A stretch of DNA of 64,000 bases. Source: Alicyclobacillus herbarius DSM 13609. GTDB lineage: Bacteria > Bacillota > Bacilli > Alicyclobacillales > Alicyclobacillaceae. How positions within the stretch are numbered: position 1 is the stretch's first letter; each line of letters begins with the position of its first letter. The notes beneath the pieces were generated by a model. The model saw only the letters and a program-made list of their open reading frames with translations. It ran no database searches and had not been told where the DNA came from. The stretch is from the NCBI RefSeq assembly GCF_000430585.1, contig NZ_AUMH01000001.1:186001-250000 (forward strand). Direction: 5' to 3'. Made by a program: the position numbers and the translations under genes. Of this stretch, positions 9,715 through 18,134 are shown piece by piece.

Positions 9715-10236
9715 GTGAACGAGAAGCGGACGACACCAGCGTTGGTGGAGGATGGGTCGCCAGCCAATATGGTCGGCCTACTGCAACAGGCATTGACAGA
9801 CGTGAAGGACCCGGAGATTCCCGCTTTGAGCATCGTGGAGCTCGGAATGGTCAATCACGTGACGTTTGCCGACGGGAAGGCCACGGTAGAGTTGACTCCG
9901 ACTTTCCTGGGCTGTCCGGCCTTATCCATCATTCAGCACCAGGTCGAGCGTCGGCTTGCCCAGGTAGACGGCGTCTCATCCGTGGAGGTGAAGTTTGTCT
10001 TTCATCCGCCGTGGACGACCGAACGCATCTCCGCGGAGGGGCGCGAGAAGCTGCGGGATTTTGGGATTGCACCACCGCCTTGCGCCCTGGCCGCAGGCCG
10101 CATGGAGAAACCCAAGTGTCCGTACTGCGGATCGGATCAAACGCGCTTGGAAAACCTGTTTGGTCCGACCGCGTGCCGGTCATTGTATTACTGTGAACAA
10201 TGTCGCCAGCCGTTTGAGGCAATGAAGCCCGTATGA
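9715..10236 (+). CDS. paaD: Phenylacetate degradation protein PaaD (MIP18/DUF59 with zinc ribbon)
   Basis: PaaD is an iron-sulfur maturation factor for the epoxidase system. The N-terminal DUF59/MIP18 domain shows VKDPEIPALSIVELGMV and the conserved FLGCPAL. The C-terminus carries a zinc ribbon with CPYCGS and YYCEQC pairs (about residues 137-165). GTG 9715 is chosen because GAGGGGGG precedes it; the in-frame upstream codon at 9673 lacks a ribosome site. A 131-bp gap separates it from paaC. No paaE (the reductase) follows: a terminator comes next and the neighbour is on the other strand. Confidence 0.93.
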   Translation: MNEKRTTPALVEDGSPANMVGLLQQALTDVKDPEIPALSIVELGMVNHVTFADGKATVELTPTFLGCPALSIIQHQVERRLAQVDGVSSVEVKFVFHPPWTTERISAEGREKLRDFGIAPPPCALAAGRMEKPKCPYCGSDQTRLENLFGPTACRSLYYCEQCRQPFEAMKPV

Positions 10237-10255
10237 GCGAAAAGAAGACAAGACA

Positions 10256-10298
10256 AAAACGACGACCCACGCGGCAAACGCTGCGCGGGTCGTCGTTT
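10256..10298. terminator. Bidirectional terminator between paaD and manC
   Basis: Inverted repeat with arms AAACGACGACCCACGC and GCGCGGGTCGTCGTTT around a short loop. The T-rich tail is better on the minus strand (TTTTTGTCTTGTC), so it may mainly stop manC transcription while also ending the paa operon. The genes converge here. Confidence 0.8.
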
Positions 10299-10378
10299 GC
10301 AAGGTACAGGGCAAGTCCATCCCCACTTAGGCGCCTTTTTTAGGCTCTCGTCAAGCCTACCACTGGGACGGACCTGTC

Positions 10379-11443
10379 TTACGACGACGTTCCGTTGGTG
10401 AGTTGGGGCAACCATTGTTTCATGTTACTGCTGGCTGCCTTGTTGGTGACCAGAACCTGCTGTTCATGACAGACCACGAGCAGGTCAGAGACATCATAGA
10501 GGAACACCTCGTGCTTGGGCGCGAACACAATCGAATTGTTGGTTTTAAGTGACTTAACCCGGCCAAATAGGTAATTCCCGTTTTCGTCTCGATTCAAGAC
10601 CCGCTCCAATGCGGTCCAGGAGCCGAGGTCGTTCCAGGCAAAGAATGCGGGAACCACGGCCAAGGCTGCGTGTTCACGCTCCAGCAGCCCATAGTCAATC
10701 GAAACCTTGGGCAGGGATAAAAACACCTCCGTCCGCGCTGTCCGATCCGTCAGTTCAAACAGCAGGGCGTGCTCAGGCAGGTGGCGGCGTATTGCCTGCA
10801 TGCCGGTATCGCAAGGGATGGCGAAAATCCCGCAGTTCCACAAATAACGTCCGGATCGAACCATCCGTAGCGCCGTTTCACGGTCTGGCTTCTCGTGGAA
10901 GCGGACGACTGGACACACCGGGTCGTCGCTGCGCTCGTATTCAATATACCCGTAGCCGGTTTCTGGATAGTTGGGCACGATGCCGAACAGGGTAATCCGT
11001 CGTTCTTCGGCCGCCGTTAAGAGCGCGGTGGCCAGGGCTTCATCCCACTCCGGGCTATCCACGATATGGTGGTCGGCCGGACAGAACAGGACGACGTCAT
11101 AGTCACCGCCTATCTCCGCGAGACTCAGGGCAATCGCGCCCGCCGTATCTCGACGGGCCGGTTCAATCAGGATATGGCTCCCCGTCACCGCAGGAAGCTG
11201 TTCAAGCACCGTGTCTACGAACGCATCTTGCGTGACAATGTAGATGTCATCGGCCGGAAATCGCTTGCGCAGGCGCTGATAGGTCTCCTGCAACATGGAA
11301 CGGTTGCTGACCAACGGCAAAAACTGCTTCGGGAGTTCTGCCTTGGAATACGGGAATAGGCGCTCACCAGCACCTCCGGCCAGAATGACCGCAGCCTGCG
11401 TACTTGCAGACGTCCCTCTGGAAACCCTCAGGCTCCGCTCCAT
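10379..11443 (-). CDS. manC: Mannose-1-phosphate guanylyltransferase
   Basis: Makes GDP-mannose from mannose-1-phosphate and GTP for envelope or exopolysaccharide. The nucleotidyltransferase signature ILAGGAGERLFP (about residues 20-31) and LPKQFLPL are present. They are followed by EPARRDTAGAIA, CPADH, FHEKPD, WNCGIF and the late SIDYGLLE and WNDLGSW motifs. At 354 residues it is the short form without the C-terminal phosphomannose isomerase cupin. AGGAGGT lies 10 bp before the ATG. It is downstream of galU on the same strand with a 38-bp gap, so probably one transcript. Confidence 0.9.
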   Translation of the reverse strand: MERSLRVSRGTSASTQAAVILAGGAGERLFPYSKAELPKQFLPLVSNRSMLQETYQRLRKRFPADDIYIVTQDAFVDTVLEQLPAVTGSHILIEPARRDTAGAIALSLAEIGGDYDVVLFCPADHHIVDSPEWDEALATALLTAAEERRITLFGIVPNYPETGYGYIEYERSDDPVCPVVRFHEKPDRETALRMVRSGRYLWNCGIFAIPCDTGMQAIRRHLPEHALLFELTDRTARTEVFLSLPKVSIDYGLLEREHAALAVVPAFFAWNDLGSWTALERVLNRDENGNYLFGRVKSLKTNNSIVFAPKHEVFLYDVSDLLVVCHEQQVLVTNKAASSNMKQWLPQLTNGTSS

Positions 11444-11481
11444 TCCCTGTTCGACCTCCTGTCTAGGCGTGATTGTAGTCT

Positions 11482-12372
11482 CTACAGTGCGCTCTGCTGC
11501 ACCGCGTTGTCATGTTCCGCTACCAGGTTGCGGACGGACTCCGCCAATGCGGGATTCGCCATGGCAAACGAAATATTCGCCTTCAGCCATCCTTCCAGGT
11601 TACCGATGTCATGGCGGACGCCCTCAAACTCGTAAGCGTATACCTTGCCGTCCTGAGCCAGACGCTGAATCGCGTCCGTCAACTGCAGCTCGCCACCGTG
11701 TCCGAGCGGCGTCTTCTCCAAGACTTCGAAGATACTGCTGGGCAAGATGTAGCGGCCGAGCACCGCTAGGTTGGACGGTGCATCTGTCTCTGCGGGCTTT
11801 TCGACCACGTTCTGAATCTGGATAGGATCCGTCGACGGCGTCGACGCCCCGGGATCGATAATCCCGTACTTCGATACGTGGCTGCGCGGGACAGGTTGGA
11901 CCCCTACGACCGCCGTGGCAGAGTCTTTGTAGACGTTCATCAGCTGTGCGGTGACGGGGGTACTGGACTGAATGATGTCGTCCCCGAGAAGGACCGCAAA
12001 CGGCTCATCGCCGACGAACGACTTCGCACACAGGACCGCATGGCCGAGACCGAGCGGGGTCTTTTGTCGGACGTAGTGGATGTCGACCAGGTCTGAGATG
12101 GCTTTGACCTCGGTGAGCATGGTCGACTTGCGGCTCTGCTCCAAGTGCAGTTCGAGCTCAGGCGAGCGATCAAAGTGGTCTTCAATCGCTTTTTTGGTTC
12201 TCCCTGTGATGATGAGGATTTCTTCAATGCCAGCATAGACCGCCTCTTCGACGATGTACTGGATGCACGGTTTGTTGAGAATCGGCAGCATTTCTTTCGG
12301 CACGGCCTTGGTCGCTGGAAGCATCCTTGTGCCGAAACCGGCGGCCGGAATGACGGCCTTGCGGACCTTCAT
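11482..12372 (-). CDS. galU: UTP-glucose-1-phosphate uridylyltransferase
   Basis: Forms UDP-glucose for glycolipids, teichoic acid glycosylation or polysaccharide. The motifs are AVIPAAGFGTRMLPATKAVPKEMLP at the N-terminus (split here as PAAGFGTRMLP and KAVPKEMLP), then LGLGHAVLCAK and VEKPAET. The start is ATG 12372, giving MKVRKAVIP, because AGAGGTGA lies 5-6 bp ahead. A longer version from 12393 adds only seven unconserved residues. A minus-strand TATAAT (12481-12486) could be the -10 of its promoter, leaving a leader of about 100 nt, but no convincing -35 was found. Confidence 0.93.
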   Translation of the reverse strand: MKVRKAVIPAAGFGTRMLPATKAVPKEMLPILNKPCIQYIVEEAVYAGIEEILIITGRTKKAIEDHFDRSPELELHLEQSRKSTMLTEVKAISDLVDIHYVRQKTPLGLGHAVLCAKSFVGDEPFAVLLGDDIIQSSTPVTAQLMNVYKDSATAVVGVQPVPRSHVSKYGIIDPGASTPSTDPIQIQNVVEKPAETDAPSNLAVLGRYILPSSIFEVLEKTPLGHGGELQLTDAIQRLAQDGKVYAYEFEGVRHDIGNLEGWLKANISFAMANPALAESVRNLVAEHDNAVQQSAL

Positions 12373-12501
12373 CAAAGTCACCTCTTTAGACACTCAGTCA
12401 ACAGAAACAGTCAATTTACTACGCTGCATCGGCACAGCGGATTCGGCACGGCGAATCAGAATCCTGTCAAAGCAACGTTCATTATACAATAAAATTCCCG
12501 G

Positions 12502-12918
12502 TCACGGTTTCCTTTTTCCGTATGTTGGTAGAGGCTTTGGTCGGAGTACGCGGAGACGGACCTGGGGAAGACCCAAGGACTCAACCTGAGTGGCATCGAC
12601 TACTTTACTCCGCCAGGAGTCTGGAATGCGGGCAAAAACCCCGTCCAGGTCTGCAACCAGCTGGCGAATGTCAAGACCAAGCGCGTCCGGCGCCGCCTGG
12701 ACCAGGCGCGGTCGGCCGCGGGTCCACATCCGCATCGCGCCTCGGATGTTGCCCGATTCCAGATGGTACAGACACACGGCTGCTTGGATAAGCCCTTTCA
12801 TAACTTCCGGGCGTCCACTGTCCAGCCATAACGACTCCAGATGCTCGTGGCACGCAAAATAGTCCTTTCGCACATTGAAGTCGTAAACATAGGCCTCAAG
12901 TCGCGGTTCCATGGGCAC
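12502..12918 (-). CDS. DUF309 family protein
   Basis: This 138-residue protein has the DUF309 hallmark: FNVRKDYFACHEHLESLW (residues about 14-31) with the HExxE-type helix, then LIQAAVCLYHLESGN. The family is all-helical and of unknown biochemical function; histidine and glutamate in the HEHLE helix may bind a ligand or metal. It lies upstream of galU but the promoter signals between them suggest separate transcription. It diverges from the nucleoside hydrolase. Confidence 0.8.
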   Translation of the reverse strand: MPMEPRLEAYVYDFNVRKDYFACHEHLESLWLDSGRPEVMKGLIQAAVCLYHLESGNIRGAMRMWTRGRPRLVQAAPDALGLDIRQLVADLDGVFARIPDSWRSKVVDATQVESLGLPQVRLRVLRPKPLPTYGKRKP

Positions 12919-12937
12919 CTCGTTATCCTCATCGCCA

Positions 12938-12966
12938 TTGGAGACGGTGGCGGTTTTCGTTATTAT
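12938..12966 (+). promoter_or_regulatory. Candidate sigma-A promoter of the nucleoside hydrolase
   Basis: TTGGAG (12938-12943) and TATTAT (12961-12966) with 17-bp spacing, 31 bp before the start codon. GGAGGG follows as ribosome site. Assigned by eye. Confidence 0.5.
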
Positions 12967-12996
12967 TCATCATAGCATGACGTCTGGAGGGATTTT

Positions 12997-13953
12997 ATGA
13001 CGGCGAATCCAATACAGAAGCACAAAGTCATTCTGGATGTCGATACCGGCGTCGATGACGCCCTGGCCATCCTTTACGCATTAAACGATCCAGATATTGA
13101 ACTGCTTGGTATCACCACCTGTTTCGGCAACGTGGACGTGGACACGGCTACCGACAACACCTTGGCGCTCCTGTATTTGGCAGGCGCAGATGTGCCGGTG
13201 TTTCGTGGGTCGGCAGCACCCCTCTTGCGGGAATGGGAGGGACCCGTGCCCTGGATACACGGGGACAATGGTCTGGGCGGGGCCACGCTGCCCAAGCATG
13301 ACCGCCGGCCGCAAGCGGGCGACGCCATGTCGTTCATCCGTGAGACGGTGCGGCGCTATCCGGGGGAAGTGACGTTGGTGCCGGTAGCGCGCATGACCAA
13401 TGTGGCCAAGGCGTTCGCCTTTGACCCCGAACTGCCCAGCCTGGTCCGGCGCGTGGTCATGATGGGCGGTGCTGCGGCCTGTCCAGGGAACGTCACTCCG
13501 GTTGCCGAGGCCAATATTTGGGGTGATCCGGAGGCCGCCCAGATGGTCTTCACCTCCGGGGTACCCATTACCATGGTCGGCCTGGATGTAACCATGCAGG
13601 CGCGGTTGACTGGGGAGCACTTAGATACGCTGGCGGACGACCTCCCCTACGCCCCGCTGCTCCGGGAAGCGGTCGGCTTTTACATGAATGCCTATCAGCG
13701 GGTTCAGCAATCCCAGGAGCCGTGGTGCGCCCTGCACGATCCACTGGCGGTCGCGATGGTTTCCGACCCTTCTCTCTGTCGCACGCGACGGATGCACGTC
13801 GCGGTCGAGACGCAGGGCCGTCTGACGACCGGTATGACGGTGGTCGATGGGCGTCCTGATGCACCGGGCAAGGTCAACGCGGACGTCTGTCTGGAGCTGG
13901 ATGCCAAACGGTTTTTGACTCGCTTTTGCAAACGCCTCGGAATGCGCGGTTGA
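12997..13953 (+). CDS. Inosine-uridine-preferring nucleoside hydrolase family protein
   Basis: Hydrolyses the N-glycosidic bond of ribonucleosides for purine or pyrimidine salvage. The calcium-binding N-terminal signature DVDTGVDDALAI (residues about 12-23) is intact, as are GITTCFGNV, NTLALL and the later MMGGA with a conserved Asn in EANIWGDPEAA. At 318 residues it has the normal family length. The ribosome site TGGAGGG is 8 bp ahead of the ATG. It stands alone. Substrate preference cannot be read from the sequence. Confidence 0.92.
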   Translation: MTANPIQKHKVILDVDTGVDDALAILYALNDPDIELLGITTCFGNVDVDTATDNTLALLYLAGADVPVFRGSAAPLLREWEGPVPWIHGDNGLGGATLPKHDRRPQAGDAMSFIRETVRRYPGEVTLVPVARMTNVAKAFAFDPELPSLVRRVVMMGGAAACPGNVTPVAEANIWGDPEAAQMVFTSGVPITMVGLDVTMQARLTGEHLDTLADDLPYAPLLREAVGFYMNAYQRVQQSQEPWCALHDPLAVAMVSDPSLCRTRRMHVAVETQGRLTTGMTVVDGRPDAPGKVNADVCLELDAKRFLTRFCKRLGMRG

Positions 13954-14305
13954 TGCACGAGTCGTAGCTGCCCGGAATCGTGATGCCTGGATGAGAGACA
14001 CAAAGACAGGGTGACCACGAACTCGCGGTAGAGCTGTGTGCTGTTTTCCATCGGTATCGTCGTATTCCGGGTGAACACCGAGTGGCCGGCAAACCTCGCA
14101 TGGTCACTGTCTAGCCCGCGTCTGCGCATACGCTGACCCCCTCTCCATGCTGAGGACTGTTTGCGCGACGCTTTCGGTATTCTATACAGATTTTGATAAA
14201 GCTTTAGAACTTCCCTGCTCCAGGTCGACTTTCTGCCGCGACTTGGTGCGGTGCGCGCGAATCCCCACCTGTTCTGGCCTAGGTGGACGTTCGGAGGTGA
14301 CGACG
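13954..14305 (+). other. 352-bp intergenic region with one candidate promoter
   Basis: No gene with a ribosome site is seen here. TTGCGC (14161-14166) and TATACA (14183-14188) with 16-bp spacing could serve the orphan ORF that starts at 14306. Long antisense frames cross the region but have no coding features. Confidence 0.35.
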
Positions 14306-14644
14306 ATGGGCGAATGGACATGGCTGCACACGGTCTTTCCCTTGGCCGACATCGAGCTGATGCAGCCGCCGATTGACGCCAAGACGGCCAACGTGCTTGT
14401 CCGCACGGTGCGGCGTTTACCCGCCGCCCCGACGGCGGATATAGATAAGGATGTCTGGTACGAGGTGCGCGTGGCGCCACATAACGTGGCCCCGTTTCGG
14501 GGTGGGCCGTGGCTGCACCACTTTCGACGGCAGGACCTCGAACACCCGGGCCCCGAAGTGGCCGCGTTTCGGGCGGCGTTGGCGAAGGCTATCGCAGAGT
14601 GCCAGAACCCTCACGGTTCGTCCAGAACCGAGGATCCTATGTAA
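14306..14644 (+). CDS. Hypothetical protein, 112 residues
   Basis: The start is ATG 14306 because GGAGGTGA lies 5-6 bp ahead; an in-frame start at 14147 would add about 50 residues with no such site. The product (MGEWTWLHTVFPLADIELMQ at its start) has no membrane segment and no motif I recognise. Half-way it shows WYEVRVAPHNVAP. It stands between a nucleoside hydrolase and the Ytr-like operon with its own candidate promoter. Function unknown. Confidence 0.6.
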   Translation: MGEWTWLHTVFPLADIELMQPPIDAKTANVLVRTVRRLPAAPTADIDKDVWYEVRVAPHNVAPFRGGPWLHHFRRQDLEHPGPEVAAFRAALAKAIAECQNPHGSSRTEDPM

Positions 14645-14666
14645 CAAACCGATATGTAACAATGGG

Positions 14667-14724
14667 TTGACTTTTCCAAAAAGTCTCCCGTATACTCCGA
14701 GTGTACCACATATACCGGTACATG
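14667..14724 (+). promoter_or_regulatory. Promoter with YtrA-type operator
   Basis: TTGACT (14667-14672) and TATACT (14691-14696) are spaced by 18 bp. Directly downstream, AGTGTA (14700-14705), 13 bp, then TACATG (14719-14724) matches in layout the inverted repeat AGTGTA-N13-TACACT that I recall for B. subtilis YtrA. A second reading is the perfect pair TGTACC (14702-14707) / GGTACA (14717-14722). The operator overlaps the start of transcription, which fits repression by the GntR protein encoded next. Confidence 0.75.
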
Positions 14725-14779
14725 CGGATCGATCGAAAGGAAATTCCAACCGCATCTCTATCTGTGAGGAGCAGAGCGT

Positions 14780-15178
14780 ATGTGGCTGCGCGTAGACGCG
14801 CGTTCATCCGTGCCGATGTACCAGCAGATTGTCGATCAGGTGAAAGCCCGCGTTGCGCAAGGACTGCTGCGGCCGGGTGACCGACTGCCATCGGTGCGCG
14901 ATTTGGCCGGTATGCTGGCAATCAACCACAACACCATCGCCAAGGCGTATCAGGAGCTGGAGCGGCAGCGGGTGATTGAAGTGGTGCGCGGGCGCGGGAC
15001 GTTCATCGCCGCTGTAGGCATTGCGCCTGACGCTGCGGAACGGCGGCAGGCACTCAGGGACTCGATGCGCAAGTGGGTGATTGAGGCGCATCACCTGGGG
15101 ATGGGGGAACAGGAGCTGCTGGAGCTGTTCCAACGGGTGCTCAAGGATTGGCGGACGCAACGGGAGGGGAAGCCGTGA
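14780..15178 (+). CDS. GntR family regulator, YtrA subfamily
   Basis: A 132-residue protein made of an N-terminal winged helix and a short helical tail, the architecture of the YtrA subfamily. Visible features are SVPMYQQIVDQVKARVAQG, GDRLPSVRDLAGMLAINHNTIAKAY (split as LPSVRDLA and INHNTIAKAY) and the wing VVRGRGTFIA. GAGGAG precedes the ATG. It is the first gene of an operon with two ATPase/permease pairs. YtrA-type repressors respond to cell-wall-active antibiotics in Bacillus, so an envelope-stress role is a reasonable inference. Confidence 0.9.
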   Translation: MWLRVDARSSVPMYQQIVDQVKARVAQGLLRPGDRLPSVRDLAGMLAINHNTIAKAYQELERQRVIEVVRGRGTFIAAVGIAPDAAERRQALRDSMRKWVIEAHHLGMGEQELLELFQRVLKDWRTQREGKP

Positions 15179-16134
15179 ACAAGGAGGCAGAAAACGGGGG
15201 GCCACGTTGGGCCGTAGAGACCGTTCGGGTGAGCAAGCGGCTCGGTGGGCGCCCCGTGCTCACGGACGTGGACTTGCAGGTGCCAATCGGCAGTGTGTAT
15301 GGGTTGCTCGGTGCGAACGGTGCCGGCAAGACGACTTTGCTTCGCCTATGCATGGGCTGGTACCGGCCGGATGCGGGCGAGGTTCGAGTCTTGGGCGAGC
15401 CGATGATTGCGGAGGCGGCTCGGCTGCGCCAGCGCATCGTGTACGTGGGAGAGGACGGGAACGCGCTGGCGCACTTCACGGTGGCCGAAGCGTTTCAATA
15501 CGCCAGTCACCTTTACGAAAACTGGGATGCGTCGCGTGCGGAGCGGTTGCTGCGCGGGCTCGAACTGCCACCCAAGCGCAGGTTGGCCCGGCTGTCGGTG
15601 GGTATGCGCCTGCAGGTGAAGGTCGCGATGGCCCTGTCCACCCGCCCATCGGTGCTCCTGCTCGATGAGCCGACGAACGGGCTCGATCCGGTCGTCCGTC
15701 ACCAGTTTCTGCAGCTGTTGTCACAGGAGGCAGCCGGCGGGGTGACGCTCGTCTTGGCCACGCATAACCTGGCGGACATCGAACGGATGATCGACCACGC
15801 GGCGTTCATGTACAAAGGGCGCATCGTGCGGGCGGCCGAACTGGAGGAGCTGCGGCAGCAAGTGCGCCAGGTCCGGGCCGTGCTGTCCGAGCCACTTCCC
15901 TCTCCCTTGCCTCCTCGTCTGGACGCCTGCGTGTGGCACATCGAACAGACGGGGCGCTGGTATGTCCTAACCGTGGAGCGAGAGACAGACGCACTCGTGG
16001 ATTTTCTCAGGAGCCTTGGGGCCGAGGTGGTCGATGTTGAAGCTTTGGATTTAGAGGCCCTGTTCCGGCTTATTATGCTGCGGGAGGGGTATGCACGCGA
16101 TGGGCTCTTACTTTCCGAAAGCGCTGGTCTATAA
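15175..16134 (+). CDS. ABC transporter ATP-binding protein (Ytr-like operon, first pair)
   Basis: Nucleotide-binding subunit of an ABC-2 type exporter. Walker A is LGANGAGKTTLL (about residues 43-54). The signature region is LSVGMRLQVKVAMAL, followed by Walker B VLLLDEPTNGLDP, and the His switch is in LATHNLAD. The GTG start overlaps the stop of the GntR gene (GTGA), with GGGAGGGGA ahead; the in-frame TTG at 15148 lies inside that gene. The 3' end overlaps the permease by 44 bp. Substrate unknown. Confidence 0.92.
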   Translation: MNKEAENGGPRWAVETVRVSKRLGGRPVLTDVDLQVPIGSVYGLLGANGAGKTTLLRLCMGWYRPDAGEVRVLGEPMIAEAARLRQRIVYVGEDGNALAHFTVAEAFQYASHLYENWDASRAERLLRGLELPPKRRLARLSVGMRLQVKVAMALSTRPSVLLLDEPTNGLDPVVRHQFLQLLSQEAAGGVTLVLATHNLADIERMIDHAAFMYKGRIVRAAELEELRQQVRQVRAVLSEPLPSPLPPRLDACVWHIEQTGRWYVLTVERETDALVDFLRSLGAEVVDVEALDLEALFRLIMLREGYARDGLLLSESAGL

Positions 16135-17101
16135 AGAGTGGCGGGAGACCCACGGGTGGCTCATCGGCGCCGGGCTATTCATCCTCAGTGAACCCCTTCT
16201 TCGCCTGTTGGTGCTCGGGCTGGGATTGGTCGAAGGTCAGAATGAATCGGGGCTGCGGGCGATGGCCTGGAACGCGTTTGCTTCTTACCTGACCGATGTG
16301 GTCACGCGGATGCACAGTGACGGAACCACAGGCTTTTTGGCCATCCTAGCGGTCATGGTTGTGGCTGAGGTACAGGTGGCCCAGGAGCGGTCTCAGGGGA
16401 GGCTGCTTTGCGTCTTGATGGGGCCAGTGACACGGGCGGATCTCCTGCGTGTCAAGTTTGTCCTTGGCGCTGCCTGGCTGTTCGCTCTCATCGTGGTGTT
16501 CACGCTCATCGTGACCGTTTCGGGTGCGTTTGCACCAGAGCGGCCGTCCCCCGCCACCTTGGCTGCCTTCGCGCTGGATGAACTGGCCATCCTGGCGGCC
16601 TTTTACGGAATGGCGTTTCTTGTCGCGTGCGTCGTCACGGGCGCTTTTCCGGTGCTCATCATCACGGCGATTCTTGTCGACGCGCCCATTTGGCTGCCCA
16701 ACCTGGTGGCTTTCAATTCCTCTCCAAATCAACCGCAACAGTGGCCAGGCGTGGTTGCCCACATCTCCCCGTGGTCGTGGTTGAACGCGCCCGTTCCCAT
16801 CCCATGGCTCGCTGTGCTGTGGTTGTTTTTCTTGGCGGCGTTTGGGTATTGGGCTGGCCAGCGCGCTTTTGCCCGCGTGCACGCGGAACATTTCCAGGAC
16901 CTATTTGGCCTGCCGGTTATCTGGCGGTTGGTGCCGTGGGTGGTCAGCCTGGCCTTAGGATTGATTCCGGCGGCGATGACTAGCAGGCACTTCAACGAAA
17001 CGCGATGGTTTCCGTTGGTCTGGCTTGTGTTAGCTTGTGTCCTCTATGCCGGTCTGCGCGGTGTCATGTGGGTGATATTCCGAAATCCGGACAACGACTG
17101 A
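16091..17101 (+). CDS. ABC-2 type permease (Ytr-like operon, first pair)
   Basis: A hydrophobic protein of 336 residues with about six membrane segments. These include LIGAGLFILSEPLLRLLVLG near the N-terminus and LFALIVVFTLIVTVSGAF in the middle. The N-terminal PKALVYKEWRETHGW is typical of ABC-2 permeases, which place such an amphipathic stretch before the first segment. GGGAGGGG precedes ATG 16091; ATG 16100 is also possible. It overlaps the ATPase gene and should form a transporter with it. Confidence 0.85.
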   Translation: MHAMGSYFPKALVYKEWRETHGWLIGAGLFILSEPLLRLLVLGLGLVEGQNESGLRAMAWNAFASYLTDVVTRMHSDGTTGFLAILAVMVVAEVQVAQERSQGRLLCVLMGPVTRADLLRVKFVLGAAWLFALIVVFTLIVTVSGAFAPERPSPATLAAFALDELAILAAFYGMAFLVACVVTGAFPVLIITAILVDAPIWLPNLVAFNSSPNQPQQWPGVVAHISPWSWLNAPVPIPWLAVLWLFFLAAFGYWAGQRAFARVHAEHFQDLFGLPVIWRLVPWVVSLALGLIPAAMTSRHFNETRWFPLVWLVLACVLYAGLRGVMWVIFRNPDND

Positions 17102-17159
17102 GCGCGTGACAGAACGGTCTGTCCGCGGTGGGGTTGGAGCCGAAAGGGGGAGAAGCAGG

Positions 17160-18134
17160 GTGTCGGTGTTAACGTTGCATCGGGTATCCAAACGAATTGG
17201 CAAACGGTGGATTGTCGAGGACCTGGACATGACGGTTGAAGCGGGGCAGGTGTATGGGTTCCTCGGACCCAATGGGGCCGGTAAGACCACGACCATTCGG
17301 ATGATTGTCGGTCTGGCTCGTCCGACGCGGGGACAGATTCGCGTGCTCGGCCATGACGTTTGGCGGGAACGGCGACAGGCCATGGCGGCGCTGGGAGCCA
17401 TTGTTGAAAACCCGGAGATGTATAGTTACCTGACTGGTCGCCAGAATCTGTTGCATTACGCGCGCCTGGCTGGGATTTCGGACGCAGGCAAACGGATTGA
17501 CGAGGTGGCGGAGTGGGTCCGCATGCGCGAGCGTCTCGATGACAAGGTGAAACGCTACTCGCTCGGCATGCGCCAGCGCCTGGGAGTAGCGCAAGCCCTG
17601 TTGGCGCGCCCGCGGCTGCTCGTCTTGGACGAGCCGACCAATGGACTCGATCCGGCAGGCATGCGCGAGTTTCGCGAGATGATGCGGGCCTTGGCGGCGC
17701 AAGGGATGAGCGTGTTTGTCTCCAGCCACCTGCTCAGCGAAATCCAGATGATGTGCGACCGGGTCGCCATCCTCAAGGGCGGGCGCATCATCGCTGAACG
17801 GGATGTCGCAGACCTGACCACGGGGCGGACCGGGACAGTGCGCGTGGGGGTCGGCGACGTGGACAAGGCGAGGTCTGTCCTGACTGAGGCCGGCTGGCCG
17901 CAGCCGCGAGCGGACGGGCAGGCCCTGTTGGTGGCGGCTGAGACGGACGACGTGCCCCGGCTCGTTCGGGCGTTGGTGGATGGCGGGGTGGACGTGTACG
18001 CCGTCGAGCCGATGCGCGGGTCGTTGGAACAGGCGTTCCTTGACCTGGTTGATGATGGTCCAGATAACACGGCCCGCTTCCGTTCTGCCGCAGCGCTGGA
18101 TGACCATGAGCGAGGGGGTGTAGCCCGTGCTTGA
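17160..18134 (+). CDS. ABC transporter ATP-binding protein (Ytr-like operon, second pair)
   Basis: BcrA-like ATPase with Walker A LGPNGAGKTTTIR, signature YSLGMRQRLGVAQALL, Walker B LLVLDEPTNGLDP and the H-loop VSSHLLSE. About 324 residues. GTG 17160 is preferred because AAAGGGGG (17143-17150) sits 9 bp ahead; the open frame reaches back to 17106 but those residues are not conserved. The end overlaps the next permease by 8 bp. The C-terminal 100 residues form the usual accessory domain of this ATPase class. Confidence 0.92.
   Translation: MSVLTLHRVSKRIGKRWIVEDLDMTVEAGQVYGFLGPNGAGKTTTIRMIVGLARPTRGQIRVLGHDVWRERRQAMAALGAIVENPEMYSYLTGRQNLLHYARLAGISDAGKRIDEVAEWVRMRERLDDKVKRYSLGMRQRLGVAQALLARPRLLVLDEPTNGLDPAGMREFREMMRALAAQGMSVFVSSHLLSEIQMMCDRVAILKGGRIIAERDVADLTTGRTGTVRVGVGDVDKARSVLTEAGWPQPRADGQALLVAAETDDVPRLVRALVDGGVDVYAVEPMRGSLEQAFLDLVDDGPDNTARFRSAAALDDHERGGVARA

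Noticed and set aside
13704-14480. Long minus-strand frame of 258 codons antisense to the nucleoside hydrolase and the orphan ORF
   Set aside because: Arg/Ser/Pro-rich composition typical of antisense frames in GC-rich DNA, no ribosome site, and it opposes two better-supported genes.
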